Source of the DNA: Plasmodium malariae
Lineage: Eukaryota > Apicomplexa > Aconoidasida > Haemosporida > Plasmodiidae
Assembly: GCF_900090045.1 (NCBI RefSeq)
Contig: NC_041788.1
Coordinates: forward strand, 2,661,501 to 2,725,500
DNA length: 64,000 nt
Reading direction: 5' to 3'
A program made the translations under genes and the position numbers. Shown here piece after piece: positions 35,691-47,172 of the stretch. Below the pieces are notes generated by a model. The model was not told the DNA's origin and searched no databases. It saw nothing but the letters and a program-made list of their open reading frames with translations. The stretch's first letter is position 1; each line of letters opens with the position of its first letter.

Positions 35691-36091
35691 CCCCTACCAA
35701 AAATTAATGTAAACGGGGGAGTGCTATTATATATACGCGCTTGTCGAAAAAAGCGAAGGCACATATGCACATGACACACATTTCTTGAGCGTAAACTTAT
35801 ATCACATAAGTGTATGTGTTTATATATACATCCCATTTTTATTTTAAGAACAATTTGCATTTAAGAGGAAGAAAATAAAAATACTTTAATCTTTTGTTTC
35901 AAATAAGGTCAGTTTAAGGAGCAAAACGAATTAACCAGTAACATTAAAAGAGAAAAAAAAGGAGAAAAACAAAAAAAATAAAAAAAACAAAAAAAAACAA
36001 AAAAAACAAAAACAAAACAAAAAAAATACAAAAAAAATACAAAAAAAATACAAAAAAAATACAAAAAAAATACAAAAAATACAAAAACTAC

Positions 36092-37033
36092 CATAAATGA
36101 TAAATTGTACCCTTTGGTTGGTTTATTAACAATTTCAGTAGATTTGTATGTGTGTGTGTTTCGTACGCTCAGTTGATCCCTTTGTTTATGAACAACGAAC
36201 ATTGCTGAGAATGTATAAAAAAAGGAATTAAAATGAAATGATAAAAAGGTGAAGCGCGGAAGCAGTGAATAGAGATACCTGTTTCCCCTTCTGTATGTTA
36301 TATTCAGGTATTTTAATTTTATTTGTTCCAATTTTTTTTCTTTTTTTTCTATTTTGTCAATATTTTTAAATGAATAAAACCGTGTACATTACCGTAGTGT
36401 TACATATTAAATAGTGTCAAGTAATAAACATACTTAAAATCTTATGAAACTTAGAGGAAGGGGGTTAAAATTTTGCTCTTTCAAATTATAATAAGGTTTA
36501 CATGTGCACACACATGTACAGGTGGACGGGTTGGGTTTTTTTTGACGTCCTAAAAATGTGCAGAAAAGCAAAAAGATGGAAAAAAAAAAAAAAAAAAAAA
36601 TAGAAACAAAATAGAAAAAAAATAAAAAACTTCACTCTCAACAGTTTCGGTAGAACATGTAACAATTTTGCCATTTCAAAAATGTAAAACTCCGCTTTTT
36701 TTGTGACCTTCAAAATGAGTATTAAAAATGCACAGACTTCCCTGGAGGAACATACATCTTTCTTTATTTTAAAATAAGCTAAGGTAAAATGTAATTCTTG
36801 CATAAGTACCTATTTCTTACACTTAACACATAACACCGAATTTTTGAAAATAAGAAGAAAAAAACATCAAAAAATGGGAGCAAAATAAGCATGTGTATTC
36901 CTTTAAAAGAGAAAAAAAAAAATAAATTAAAAAAATTATGAACATGCAATAAAAATATGTACAAATGGTAAATGTTGTTACAAATTTTAACCACAGAGTC
37001 AGAATTTTTTATGACAAGTTGGCGAATATTCAT
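36092..37033 (-). CDS. Possible small multi-exon gene
   Basis: Low-confidence model. Exon-like pieces on the minus strand: from 37033 (MNIRQLVIKNSDSVVKI) with a GTAACA donor; a second piece starting at about 36780 whose phase fits (YFKIKKDVCSSREVCAFLIL, then KKAEFYIFEMAKLLHVLPKL); a short DVKKNPTRPP piece near 36545 following TTTTTAG; and a piece to 36092 (KLEQIKLKYLNITYRRGN and VVHKQRDQLSVRNTHTYKST) ending in a GTAGTT donor. The first two pieces join in frame; I could not find a consistent phase for the join to the last. Composition of these pieces is coding-like compared with the surroundings. Family not recognised. Confidence 0.35.
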
Positions 37034-37084
37034 GCGAAACTGTTTTTAAAGGTGTTTCTTTGTAGCGAATTTATGAACACAGAA

Positions 37085-37206
37085 TAAAAAAAAAATAATA
37101 ATAAAATAAAATAAGAGAATAAAATAAAATAAAATAAAGATAATAGAATAAAATAAAATAATAGAATAAAATAAAATAATAGAATAAAATAAAATAAAGA
37201 TAATAA
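37085..37206. repeat. AATAAAATAAAATA array
   Basis: Degenerate A/T array built from AATAA and AATAG units; minus-strand frames read FYSIILFYS. Confidence 0.8.
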
Positions 37207-37596
37207 TGAAAAATAGCAAAATTGACATAACTAAAATAATTAACATAATTAACGTAATTAGCATAAGTAGTGTAAGTAGCATACCAAGTAGGCCGTATAG
37301 GTTATGTAAATATGGGTATATGGTTTAGTTCTTATTAAAAAAAAAAAAAAAAAAAAAAAAAATTTTGCAAAGCAAAGTGAAATCCGCCTTCCCTCTAAAA
37401 TGCTTTACAATAAACTGTTTGAATTTCTATTTTTGTACAACTTAAATTAAAAAAAAACAGAAAGTGAAATGTAACTACATGCGGAAAGAGTCAGCGAGAT
37501 AAATGCAAATGATGATATTTCTTCTGCATTGATTTGTTGAAGATCCGTTGTGTGTGTGCAGAAAGTTTGAGAAATTATGATTGCACAACTTTTACC

Positions 37597-37820
37597 CAAT
37601 TTTACCCAATTTTACCCAGTTTTACCCAATTTTACCCAATTTTACCCATTTTTACCCATTTTTACCCAATTTTACCCAATTTTACCCAATTTTACCCAAT
37701 TTTACCCAATTTTACCCATTTTTACCCATTTTTACCCAATTTTACCCATTTTTACCCATTTTTACCCAATTTTACCCATTTTTACCCAATTTTACCCAAT
37801 TTTACCCATTTTTACCCAGT
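37597..37820. repeat. 10-bp TTTTACCCAA minisatellite
   Basis: About twenty-two copies of TTTTACCCAA, with TTTTACCCAT and TTTTACCCAG variants and strict 10-bp spacing. The complement contains GGGTAAAA, compositionally reminiscent of but not identical to Plasmodium telomere repeats (GGGTTYA). It sits about 130 bp upstream of the PPR start codon. Confidence 0.93.
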
Positions 37821-37952
37821 TTGGGAAAAAATTAATCAAAAAAAAAAAAAGACTGAACATGTCACACAACTTAAACAATACTATCAATGCGCTAAATGCT
37901 ACTCTCCCCATTTGCGCAAAAGAACAAAAAGAGATACCGATAGGGGTGAGGT

Positions 37953-40900
37953 ATGAACTGCTCTGTAGCTTATTCGTATTTTAAATTAAGTGGTGGAGGC
38001 AAAGTTTCAGTGGTATGTTCATATTACATTCATAATTTATACAAACTAAATAATGTGAGAAAAAGTCATTCTATAACACTCGGACAGTTAACTGATAGAA
38101 AAAAGAACGTTATAAATTTGAAGAATAATGATGATGAAATTGTTAGAAGCTACAAAAGAGTTAATATAAAAAAAATACTAAAGGATGATGTCAAAACGAA
38201 ACAGGGGAAAAGCATAGTCGAAATGAATAGTAGACGGAATAAAATATTGGTAAATGATGCTGAAGATTTACACAGTAATTTTAAAAGGTATGATGTTCAC
38301 TTTAGAAATATCGAGAATGAAGAAGCGATAGGAGAAAATATTTGCCAGCAATATAAAGAGCTCCAAAATAATACAAAATTGAGTGCTTCTCTAAGTGAAG
38401 AAAAAAGTGTAGATAAATTCAAATTTAACAATACATTAGAAAAGGAAAAAAAAAAAAAAAAAAAAAAAAACAACAAAATGAAAAAGAAAAAGAAGCTATA
38501 CATGATGAAAATATAAAAGATACTGTTGATGAACTCTTTTTTGCAAAAGAAAAGAAAAAAAATTTGATGAAGAGAATAATCTTTCGAAATAATTATGATT
38601 ACATGGATCTGATTGATAAGTATGAAGCGTTTAAGGAAAATGAAGAGGATAGGTTTTACAATTCTGATAATTTTAGCAATAGCAGTTCAGTGAAAGATAT
38701 GCAAAACGAGAAAGGTAAAGAACATTTTGATGCATATGAGAAGGGAGTTTCTAGTCACAATACAAATAATAAGCTAATAGATTCTGATAAAACGAATAAT
38801 ATATATCCTCATATATATGAGGTAGAGAGTGAAAATAATGATACCACATATAATATCAATATGCAATTTAAATTTTTTAAAAATAATTTAAATATATCTA
38901 TATTTCCAGAAATAGGAAAAAAAGATATAATAGAAACTTGTAAAAGGCGAAGAAATATGCAAAATGAAATAAACAAAAATAGTAATGTAAAGAATATTTT
39001 TAACAATGATATTTATTTTTGGTTGAAGCGGAAAATTCATCGATCTGTTGGATGGCAATTAACAACACCCTTTTCCGAAAATAGAGATACTGACAAAGAC
39101 GACATAATAGACGTAACAGAAATGCGGTGTGATACGCAAGATGAAGACAAGTTATTTATTGCGGTTAGCACAAGGGGTGATGTATGGCATGAGGGAAAAA
39201 AGATAAATCATAACAGTGGTTGCAGTAATAGTAACAGTGATAATGATAATGATAATAATAATAGTAATAATATTAATATTGATAACAATAGTTGTAACAA
39301 TAATAACAATAGTTGTAACAATAATAACAATAGTTGTAACAATAATAACAATAGTTGTAACAATAATAACAATAGTTGTAACAATAATAGTTGTAACAAT
39401 AATAACAATAGTTGTAACAATAATAACAATAGTTGTAACAATAATAACAATAGTTGTAACAATAATAACAATAGTTGTAACAATAATAACAAGAATTGTA
39501 ACAATAATAACAAGAATTGTAACAATAATAACAAGAATTGTAAGAATAATGGTGCGTCCTCTTCTTCACCTAAAGACGCTGAAAACTTTCTTACACATGC
39601 AGGGGAGAGGAACAACAAAATACCGTATATGCAGAAGAAGATAGCGCCCTCGAACTTTTTAGCCAAACTAAATATAAATATGTTGGAGGATGGCACACAT
39701 GGGAAAAGATACACAGAAAGCAAAGAAAATCAAGGAGATGATAAAGCTGGAAGCATGAAGGAAATAGAGGGGGAAAGACTGATGCATATTCTACTGCATA
39801 ACTGTGGGGGGGTTCACGAAAAAAGCGAAATAAAAAATGAACATTGCGTTGGGAAAGAAGCTTCCTCGGATGATTATGTCTTGAAAGAAGCTACCCAAGA
39901 TCAGTATGTCTCTAATGAAGCTTTTCTAGGTCAGAGTTCTTCTAAAGAAGGCGTTACACATCAGGATGTCGAAAAGAACGATGCAGTTCTGATAACAGAA
40001 CGGAAAGAATTTGAGGAGGAGCGTCCTGCTCTTCTCTCGGACGAAACATACGAAGGAATACTAGATAGTAGCAAGAATATATTCAAAAAAATAAAAGAAA
40101 ATTATGAAATGTTTAAGAAGGAAAGTATATCCCCATACCTTTTGGAAGGATGTGAAAAGTATATAAATTATTATTACGGTATTGAAAAGGAAGAAAAGAT
40201 TAGGGAGATGAAAAAGTATGCTAATTTAAATTTTTATGACGTAATACAGAATGAAAATTTTACTATAGATCATTTTAATATGTTAATAAAGAGTAAGATT
40301 ATCTTTAATAAAGAAGAAGAGGCATTCAACTATTTCAATTTGTTAAAAAAGTACGACTTTAAAATAAATGTGGATACATATAACAGTTTGATGTATACAA
40401 GTGTTGTTCAGAAAAATGCTAAATTGAGTAGACTAATATATTTACAAATGATAAAAGATTTATTCATACCAAATAAAAATACCTATTGTATATTAATGAA
40501 AGCCCATATATTAGATGGAGACATAAGGAGTGCTTTTCATTTATATAGAAAAATGGTAAAAGAAGAAATAGAAGTAGATTTGCCTATATATTCTACACTA
40601 GTAGATGGATTGATAAAACATAAATTATATAAAAGAGCGGAGCAATTTTTTAATTATATTGTTACGTATAAAAATGTTGTACCGGATGAGATTCTGTACT
40701 CTATTCTAATAAAAAAATGTTCGTATTGTAGAGAAGCAGAGAAATGCTTAAATTATTATGACGCAATGCTTACTAACAATCTACGCATTACTGACATAAC
40801 ATTGATAGAGATAATAAATTGTTTATCGAAAAGAGAGGATTATTTTCATAAAGTTTTTCATTTTTATAATATTTATCTAGCTAATGATATGAAAATAAAT

Positions 40901-42001
40901 CATCGTTTGATGTTATATATGATAGTTGCATGTTCTAACAGTGGTAATATTAAAAGGTTGAAGGAAATTCTAAAAACAATGAATAAACATAAAATAAAAA
41001 TTACAAACGAAATGTACTACTATATAATTAGAGCCTTTGCAAATAATTGTAGGGGAAAAAACATAACTCTTAGTGAGAAGAATAATAATATTAAGTATGC
41101 ATGGAGAGTGATATATGACTTGGTCAGACGTACTGAAGTGGGGCATCATGGTAGTGGAAGTATTAACGGGGGTAGAAGCAACAACCGAATTGGTGTTAAT
41201 ACGATGAAAGGAAATATGGACCAACAGTTAGACGATGAATACAAAGAAATGAATGAAAAAAATATTATTCATACAACTAGTAAGTATAGTAGTGTGAGTA
41301 CAAAAATGCTCAACAGTATTGTCATGTTATATATTAATTCTGAATATTATGAGTATTCCATTAATATGCTAAAGTATTACACCTACTTTAACTGTATGCC
41401 TGACCATTACACATTTAAAATGTTATATAGGATGCTATTTTTTCATTTAAGAGATTATGGAAAAGTTATATGTTTATACAACTATATGACGAGTAATACA
41501 GATATCAAAGCAGATGAGTATACATTTAACTTAGTATTAAATGCTGCTATTAAAACAAAGTCTTCCAAAAATACTTTGTTCATATTAAGGCATATGTTTG
41601 CTGCTAAGGTGTACCCGACACCCAGAATGGTAAAGAAACTATTTTACGTTGCTAGACATATAACGGAAATACAACTACTAATAAATAGTATGATCAGTCA
41701 GCAGAAAAAGGACGTATATGAAGAAAATGTAAAAGAGAACCAATTGATTCAACTCCATATTGATGAATACGAATTAAATTTATTCAAACAAGGAAAAACT
41801 TTTAAAACGAAATCTGAGCTTGATCAAGTGAGAGATCAATTCTTTAAGAGAAAACAAAGAATTGAAAAGGATAAACGGATGTCAAAAAATAAAAAGTCAT
41901 CCGACTGGTTGCCTTATGGGCAGTACCTGCAGCACAAGAAAAAGGGTGGCGAAACCTATGCAAGAAAGGTCGACAGACCCAGACCCCTTCCCTTCGATTA
42001 G
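37953..42001 (+). CDS. Pentatricopeptide repeat (PPR) protein, frame-broken at a poly(A) tract
   Basis: PPR proteins bind organellar RNA, one motif per base. The C-terminal half (about 40300-41650) is a run of roughly 35-residue helical hairpins typical of PPRs: [74 protein letters not shown], then [14 protein letters not shown] and [17 protein letters not shown]. The N-terminal frame starts at 37953 ([20 protein letters not shown]), a possible targeting region, and is open to a run of 25 A (38446-38470), where it shifts. The frame then continues ([20 protein letters not shown]) into the long frame to 42001. One base more or two fewer restores about 1349 residues. In the middle is a Cys/Asn repeat. 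P. falciparum has a described essential apicoplast PPR protein (PPR1); this may be its orthologue, but apicoplast versus mitochondrion cannot be decided from sequence. Confidence 0.85.
38446..38470 (+). other. Coding poly(A) tract with reading-frame break in the PPR gene
   Basis: 25 consecutive A encoding poly-Lys. The upstream frame ends 46 nt later after a short Lys/Met-rich tail; the downstream frame reads acidic, coding-like sequence immediately after the tract. Correction needed: +1 or -2 nt. Confidence 0.85.
39283..39545 (+). repeat. 18-bp coding repeat (SCNNNN, then NCNNNK)
   Basis: About fourteen copies of AACAATAGTTGTAACAAT type, one copy shortened, the last copies changed to AAGAATTGT. 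Encodes regularly spaced Cys in poly-Asn. Confidence 0.9.
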
Positions 42002-42058
42002 CATTATCTCCAGTGGCTGCAAGGAAGAAATTACGATGAGATGGAAGCAGGTAATATA

Positions 42059-42100
<42 letters not shown>

Positions 42101-42896
42101 CGTATATGTGTTTGTATGGGCATGTACATATTTGTACTTTTTCATGTACATGGGAACGTATCTTCACGAAGACGCAGTGAAAAACACATTCCCTCATAAA
42201 CATGTCTGCATTTTCCCGACAATTTTATATGTATTTAATTACGCAGTTACTTCGTATATGTATGCTAGTATAGTTACAGAATTTTTGTGTTTCTAAAATG
42301 TCTTCAATTCGCTGAGTTTATACGGAACACTAACCCTGTCTATAGTTATATGTAGTTGTAGAATGCATTTTTACGTGTTCTTTGTTTTGTTGTGCTTTAT
42401 TCTGTTTTTTTGTAAAGTCAAAAAAATATGAACAAGTCAGAAATATATGAATGGTCAGAATTTTCTTCGATTAAAAAAGGGGGTTAGCGTTTCGTTTGGA
42501 ATTATAGGTATTCATTTCGCAAGCGATAAAAAGGTGCGAAAAATGGCGAGCAGTTTGATTGGAGTATCGAGCTACAAGTTTTTAAATGGGTTTCAATTTT
42601 TTCAAGGAATTAGACATTTTTAAATGGGTTTCAATTTTTTCAAGGAATTAGACATTTTTAAAAGAGTTTGAATTTTTTCAAGGAATTAGACATTTTTAAA
42701 AGAGTTTGAATTTTTTCAAGTAATTAAACATTTTTAAAAGAGTTTGAATTTTTTCAAAGTATCCGAATTTTTCAAAAGGTACGAATTTTTTCAGTGTGAC
42801 AAAAATATTCAAAATGTTCGTTTTCAAAATGTATAAGGAAATTCCTTCATTACACGTAAGGCGGAAAAACAAAAAAAAAAAAAAAAGAAAAGAAAA

Positions 42897-42940
<44 letters not shown>

Positions 42941-43068
42941 AGAGAGATATGTCAAAGTAGTGTACATTTTGTGCGTGCTCCTAATGTACTACTCTTACTA
43001 CTTCCACGTCGTGCACACTCAATGGGCTGCAAAATTCATTTAACTACCTCATATCTTTTTTCTCTGCT
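42002..43068. other. Convergent intergenic region
   Basis: Between the PPR stop and the 3' end of the minus-strand membrane-protein gene. It contains (AT)n arrays (about 42060-42095 and 42899-42937) and a 38-bp tandem repeat. A short exon-like patch (42016-42050) follows the PPR stop. Confidence 0.65.
42585..42765. repeat. 38-bp tandem repeat
   Basis: Four to five copies of a unit starting CATTTTTAAA and containing TTTTTTCAAGGAATTAGA. Copies form two classes (ATGGGTTTCAA versus AGAGTTTGAA), then decay at the right. Confidence 0.9.
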
Positions 43069-45531
43069 TTAATTAATATTCATATCGCTTAACAAATTAT
43101 TATCAACCAAATGTATTATATACGAATTTGCAATATTCGTCAGGGCAATAAATAAAAATAAACCTATTACTAGGCTATCGCTCGTGTAAAACAAAATAAA
43201 AATTTTCAACAGGCATAACACAACGTCCATATATAGCAGTCTCCTAAAATGAAGAAGAAAAATATGAAGAAAAGATGAAAAAAATAAAGAAAAAAAAAAT
43301 TAATCCTATAAAAATGGGTACGTCCTTCAAGCGCTTGTATGTGTGTATATTTATTTATTTATTTATTTATTTATTTTATTTTATTTTTTTTTTTTTTTTT
43401 TTTTGTCCCCTTTCATTTTGCAATTACCAAACGAAGAAAACTAATGTGAAGCTGACATGTGCGTAGACACTATGAGCAGACAAGAATTTCTGAGAAAAAT
43501 AGGGAAATAAAAAAAAATGCATATATGTTTAAAATAATAACTCAAAAGATAGGGAATCACCAAGAGTTAGCTATGCACTGACATATGGTTACTTCTACTT
43601 AATGCATTTAAATAAAACAAACAGAAAAATATAATATAAAACTTCACAGAATTGCATATAACTACGTGACATATCATGTTAATGTGCATCCACCAAACTA
43701 CGATGCTTACATTTTTCATAATATTCAGAATATGAAAATAGCAGAGAAAGCTAGATATGTTTGCAAGATTCTGCACATGTGCAGGCAAAAGGGCTTTTTC
43801 GTGGTCCATTTTATCCTTTCTTTTTTTTTTTTTGCCTTTTGTTTTATGTGAACTTATTCGATTCCCACTAAGTAGATTAGTGCTTAGATTATTACGACTC
43901 ATGTTATTGTTGTTAATTTTTATTTTCCTTAATTTTTCTATTTCTGAGTTATATACCCTTCTCAAATTTTCCAAATCATAACTTGTGGTTTTACTTTCTT
44001 TATAAAAGAAACACCAGCTATTATAATTTGTGTACTTGTTCAAAAATATTTTCGATTCGCTTTCATGTAGAACTTCGTTGTTCGATCTCAACGCGATCAT
44101 CACTCTTAAGAAGTCTGCATAATGACATCAAAAAAAAAAAAAAAAAAAAAAAAAAATAGAATAAGAAATTTTAACGTACATAATGCTGCGTTTTGAAGAT
44201 GCAGTGAAATGTTAGCTCCTCTAAATGGAATGGTCTAATCGCACGCGTACATATGCATACATACGTATATACATACGTACGTATATACACACATACGTAC
44301 ATACACACGTACGTACATACACACTCATATATGAAAAAATGCGAACAATGGGGAGCAAACACTATGGAATAGAGCTGCTCCTCACGTATGAAGAATGATG
44401 TTGCCCTCAGAATGGGTAGGATTTCGAACTTACTTTTGAGCACCCTTTTTACTTTACAGCAACGAGTTAACAGAATTTTCATATTGGTTGATGTTTTTGT
44501 ATATGAACGAATAATAGACTTCCTATATATCCTTAGTAATGCAAATGACATGACGGTAGAGAATTTAATTAAAATAAAGAAATGAACTACATAATAAAAA
44601 TAAATAAAAAGGCAAACAAAAAATAAATTCTTGCTATAGTCATATATATAAAATAAAAAAACTAAATCAAAGAATATATTTATTTGGTTTATTAGTCCTG
44701 ATGCAATTAGGAAAATATCAAATTTGTTATCATTAATAGTATAATTATTATTATCATATTGTATATACTTTAATAACTCGACATTAATATTTTCATTAAC
44801 ATCTTTTAGCTCATCTACTTTATAAAATCTTTCCTCCCTTTCTATCGTGTTTTCACAAAGAACACCTTGTTCCTTGTCTTCTGTACCATCGTCAATAATA
44901 AAATGTTTTTCATTAGAAAAGAGTTTTTCCCCCACACTTGTACCTTTACCGTCGTTTGTGTGCTTATTTGTGTTTTCATTTTTGTTTTCATTTTTGTTTT
45001 CATTTTTGTTTTCATTTTTGTTTACATCATCGTTTACATCATCGTTTATATCATCGTTTATATCATCGTTTACATCATCGTTCCCACTACCCATCCCATT
45101 CTGGCTTTTCCTTTTTTTTTTTTTTTTTTTTTTTTTTTCATCTTTTTCTCTTCACACGTTTTCGTACCGACAAGGTACTTTTCGTAAATCCTCTTCCTTA
45201 TTTCTTTTATGTTATATTTCTTTGTCAAGTCATATTTTATACTGTTACTTATAAATAAATCAATATAAAAACAAACAAAAATGTAAATATATATTATTAA
45301 TACTATACTTTTGCTCAGTTGAGGTTTATGCCCTGTCAGAAGAAGTATAGCTATAGTAATATAAACCAAAAAAAATAATAAAGTATTTAATAAATATAAT
45401 GTACATATTATTATATAATGTTTCTTATTTAAGATATAGGGACTTGAACAGTATTTCATCAACCTGCTATGCAAACCCAGTTCAATAATTTCTGCCTCGG
45501 TCAGAATTTGTGAAATCAATGAATAACTCAT
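43069..45531 (-). CDS. Four-exon polytopic membrane protein, frame-broken at a poly(A) tract
   Basis: Exons (minus): 45531-44434, 44114-43711, 43489-43428 and 43243-43069; GT/AG at each junction and phases consistent if one base is added in (or two removed from) a run of 27 A at 45112-45138. The product is then about 579 residues. Predicted TM segments: about 39-65 (LYLLNTLLFFLVYITIAILL), 75-95 (IVLIIYIYIFVCFYIDLF), 272-298 (IFLIASGLINQINIFFDLVF), 300-322 (LFFVCLFIYFYYVVHFFILI), then VSFTLVFFVWRLLYMDVVLC, built across the exon 3/4 junction, and SLVIGLFLFIALTNIANSYI near the C terminus. A large hydrophilic loop after TM2 holds poly-Lys, NDDVNDDI and NKNENKNEN repeats. Start MSYSLISQIL chosen for its A-rich context; an ATG five codons upstream is possible. 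No family recognised, so transporter versus other role is open. Confidence 0.68.
44960..45090 (-). repeat. 12-bp coding repeats (NDDV/NDDI and NKNE)
   Basis: Two adjacent arrays with a 12-bp period encode NDDVNDDI and NKNENKNE in the loop of the membrane protein. Confidence 0.85.
45112..45138 (-). other. Coding poly(A) tract with reading-frame break in the membrane-protein gene
   Basis: 27 consecutive A on the minus strand. The upstream frame gives nine Lys and then a short out-of-frame tail; the downstream frame continues RKSQNGMGSGNDDVNDD. Correction needed: +1 or -2 nt. Confidence 0.8.
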
Positions 45532-45837
45532 TTTGTATTTATACATAAATATATGCATATATATTATATATATAATACAAATACATATATATTGAATGAG
45601 GGGGAGCAAGAAGGCAAGAAACGGAAAAAGAATCATCTCATGGGGGATAACACTTCGCGCAATTCAAAGGAAACGGATATAAAAAATGAGAAGCTCTATG
45701 GAGGAGTTCTAAAAATAAATTAGTGAAGAGAAGAAAATGAAATGAAGAATGCAAACAGACGAAAAGATTAAAAGGGTAGAGAAAAAAATGACCTCATACA
45801 TAATTAATCCTTAGCAACAAAAAAATAAAAAAAATCA

Positions 45838-46075
45838 AATCAAACAGAATCAAACAAAATCAAACAAAGTGAAACAAAGTAAAACAAAATGAAACAAAAT
45901 AAAGCAAAATGAAACAAAATAAAGCAAAGTAAAACAAAGTATAGCACAGTAAAACAAAGTACAGCACAGTAAAACAAAGTACAGCACAGTAAAACAAAGT
46001 ATAGCACAGTAAAACAAAGTATAGCACAGTAAAACAAAGTGGTACAAAATGAAACAAAATAAAGCAAAGTAAAAT
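45838..46075. repeat. 20-bp AAAACAAAGTATAGCACAGT repeat
   Basis: Core of about six 20-bp copies flanked by shorter 10-bp CAAAATGAAA/CAAAGTAAAA units, suggesting the 20-mer arose from the 10-mer. Confidence 0.85.
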
Positions 46076-46802
46076 CTTGTAAAAAAATATCAAGAAAAAT
46101 GATTCAATTCATGCTTATCTACAAATAATAAAAAAGTAAAGAAAAAGAAATGAAAAAATTAAACGGTTTTCCCCATTCCCAAGTTAAAAAAAAAAAAAAT
46201 ATTATTAAATTGTTCAAATGAAAAGAAAAATAAAAAGAGGGTATACGTATATTTTATTATTATATTTATATTTATATAGTTGCAAAAATGGAAATACATA
46301 AATAAATGCATAAACTGTATATTTAATTTATATATACATATGCTTGCCTCCAATATTCCATGTATTTTATAATACCCCATTTACTAATATGCAATAAAAA
46401 ATATATCAAAAAACACGTCAAAAAATACGACAAAACGTACATAAAAAAAATGTCAAAAACTGCTATCTCCCATTCGTGCTATGGATATATAGCGTCGTCT
46501 GTTCGCAAAAAATTTTGAAGTACATATTTCCCATATATAACATATATATATTTATATATACATTTTTGGGAAGTCCATAACATATATATATAAATATATA
46601 TTTATGTATGCATTAAACATAAATTGTAATTGTAATTACGACAAGATCATATCAGTATGTTCACGAAGTGCCAAAAAAAAATATAAAAAAAGAGAAACCT
46701 AATATATTTTCTGCCATCCATTATATGTAACGTAAACAAAATCAAGCTGTACGTTCATGTTAACTGCACTATTTCTTCTACATTTTCCAAATGTAGAATT
46801 AC

Positions 46803-46833
<31 letters not shown>

Positions 46834-47104
46834 CTTCAATTTTTAATAATTTTTCTTAACACAGCATAAAACAAAATAACGCTTATTTTGGGGAAAGATT
46901 AAAGTTTTAAGTTTCACTTAGTAAATGTAATAATGTTTTAATAATAATGATTAATATTGGATTTGCCATCTTAAATGTTGAATTGAATTATATATTACAT
47001 AATAAAAAGCGCATATAAATATGCTTGTTTTTTTTATGGGTCACCCAAAAAAAGCTCGAAAAAAACATATATTGTATATATGTATATATATATATATATA
47101 TATA

Positions 47105-47172
47105 TTTATATTTATGTTTATGTTTATGTTTATGTTTATGTTTATGTTTATGTTTATGTTTATGTTTATGTC
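47105..47172. repeat. TTTATG hexanucleotide array
   Basis: About ten perfect copies of TTTATG following an (AT)n tract. Confidence 0.9.

Larger units (their letters stand above)
29596..36091. other. Long intergenic region, mostly without recognisable genes
   Basis: About 6.5 kb with microsatellites and many A or T tracts. Repeats include a 13-bp array at about 30565-30678, ATT/ACT arrays at about 31890-31965, a 15-bp array at about 32283-32410, and a 16-17 bp array at about 35515-35690. Weak coding-like patches: minus strand 29875-30096 (FPFLFSFFYAPVFHFLLNIF, then ESADLWKRLKEKLN), plus strand 32978-33106, and minus strand about 35700-35860. None gives a complete gene. The region probably includes the 5' region of the giant minus-strand gene. 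Confidence 0.5.
37034..37952. other. Region upstream of the PPR gene
   Basis: Presumed 5' region of the PPR gene. It contains an AATAA-type array (about 37085-37205), a 26-nt poly(A) (about 37336-37361) and a 10-bp minisatellite (37597-37820). Open frames through the minisatellite are repeat artefacts, although one runs close to the PPR start. Confidence 0.6.

Noticed and set aside
36150..36265. Intron between GTATCT and CTCAG in the candidate minus-strand gene
   Set aside because: Splicing it would put the following peptide out of frame, while reading straight through keeps both sides in one open frame.
37597..37820. Interstitial telomere repeat
   Set aside because: The unit is 10 bp (TTTTACCCAA) and lacks the Plasmodium 7-bp GGGTTYA phasing; only the composition is similar.
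37534..37984. Open frames reading FTQFYPILPN through the 10-bp repeat
   Set aside because: All three frames are open because of the repeat period; the sequence after the repeat has no start or domain in these frames.
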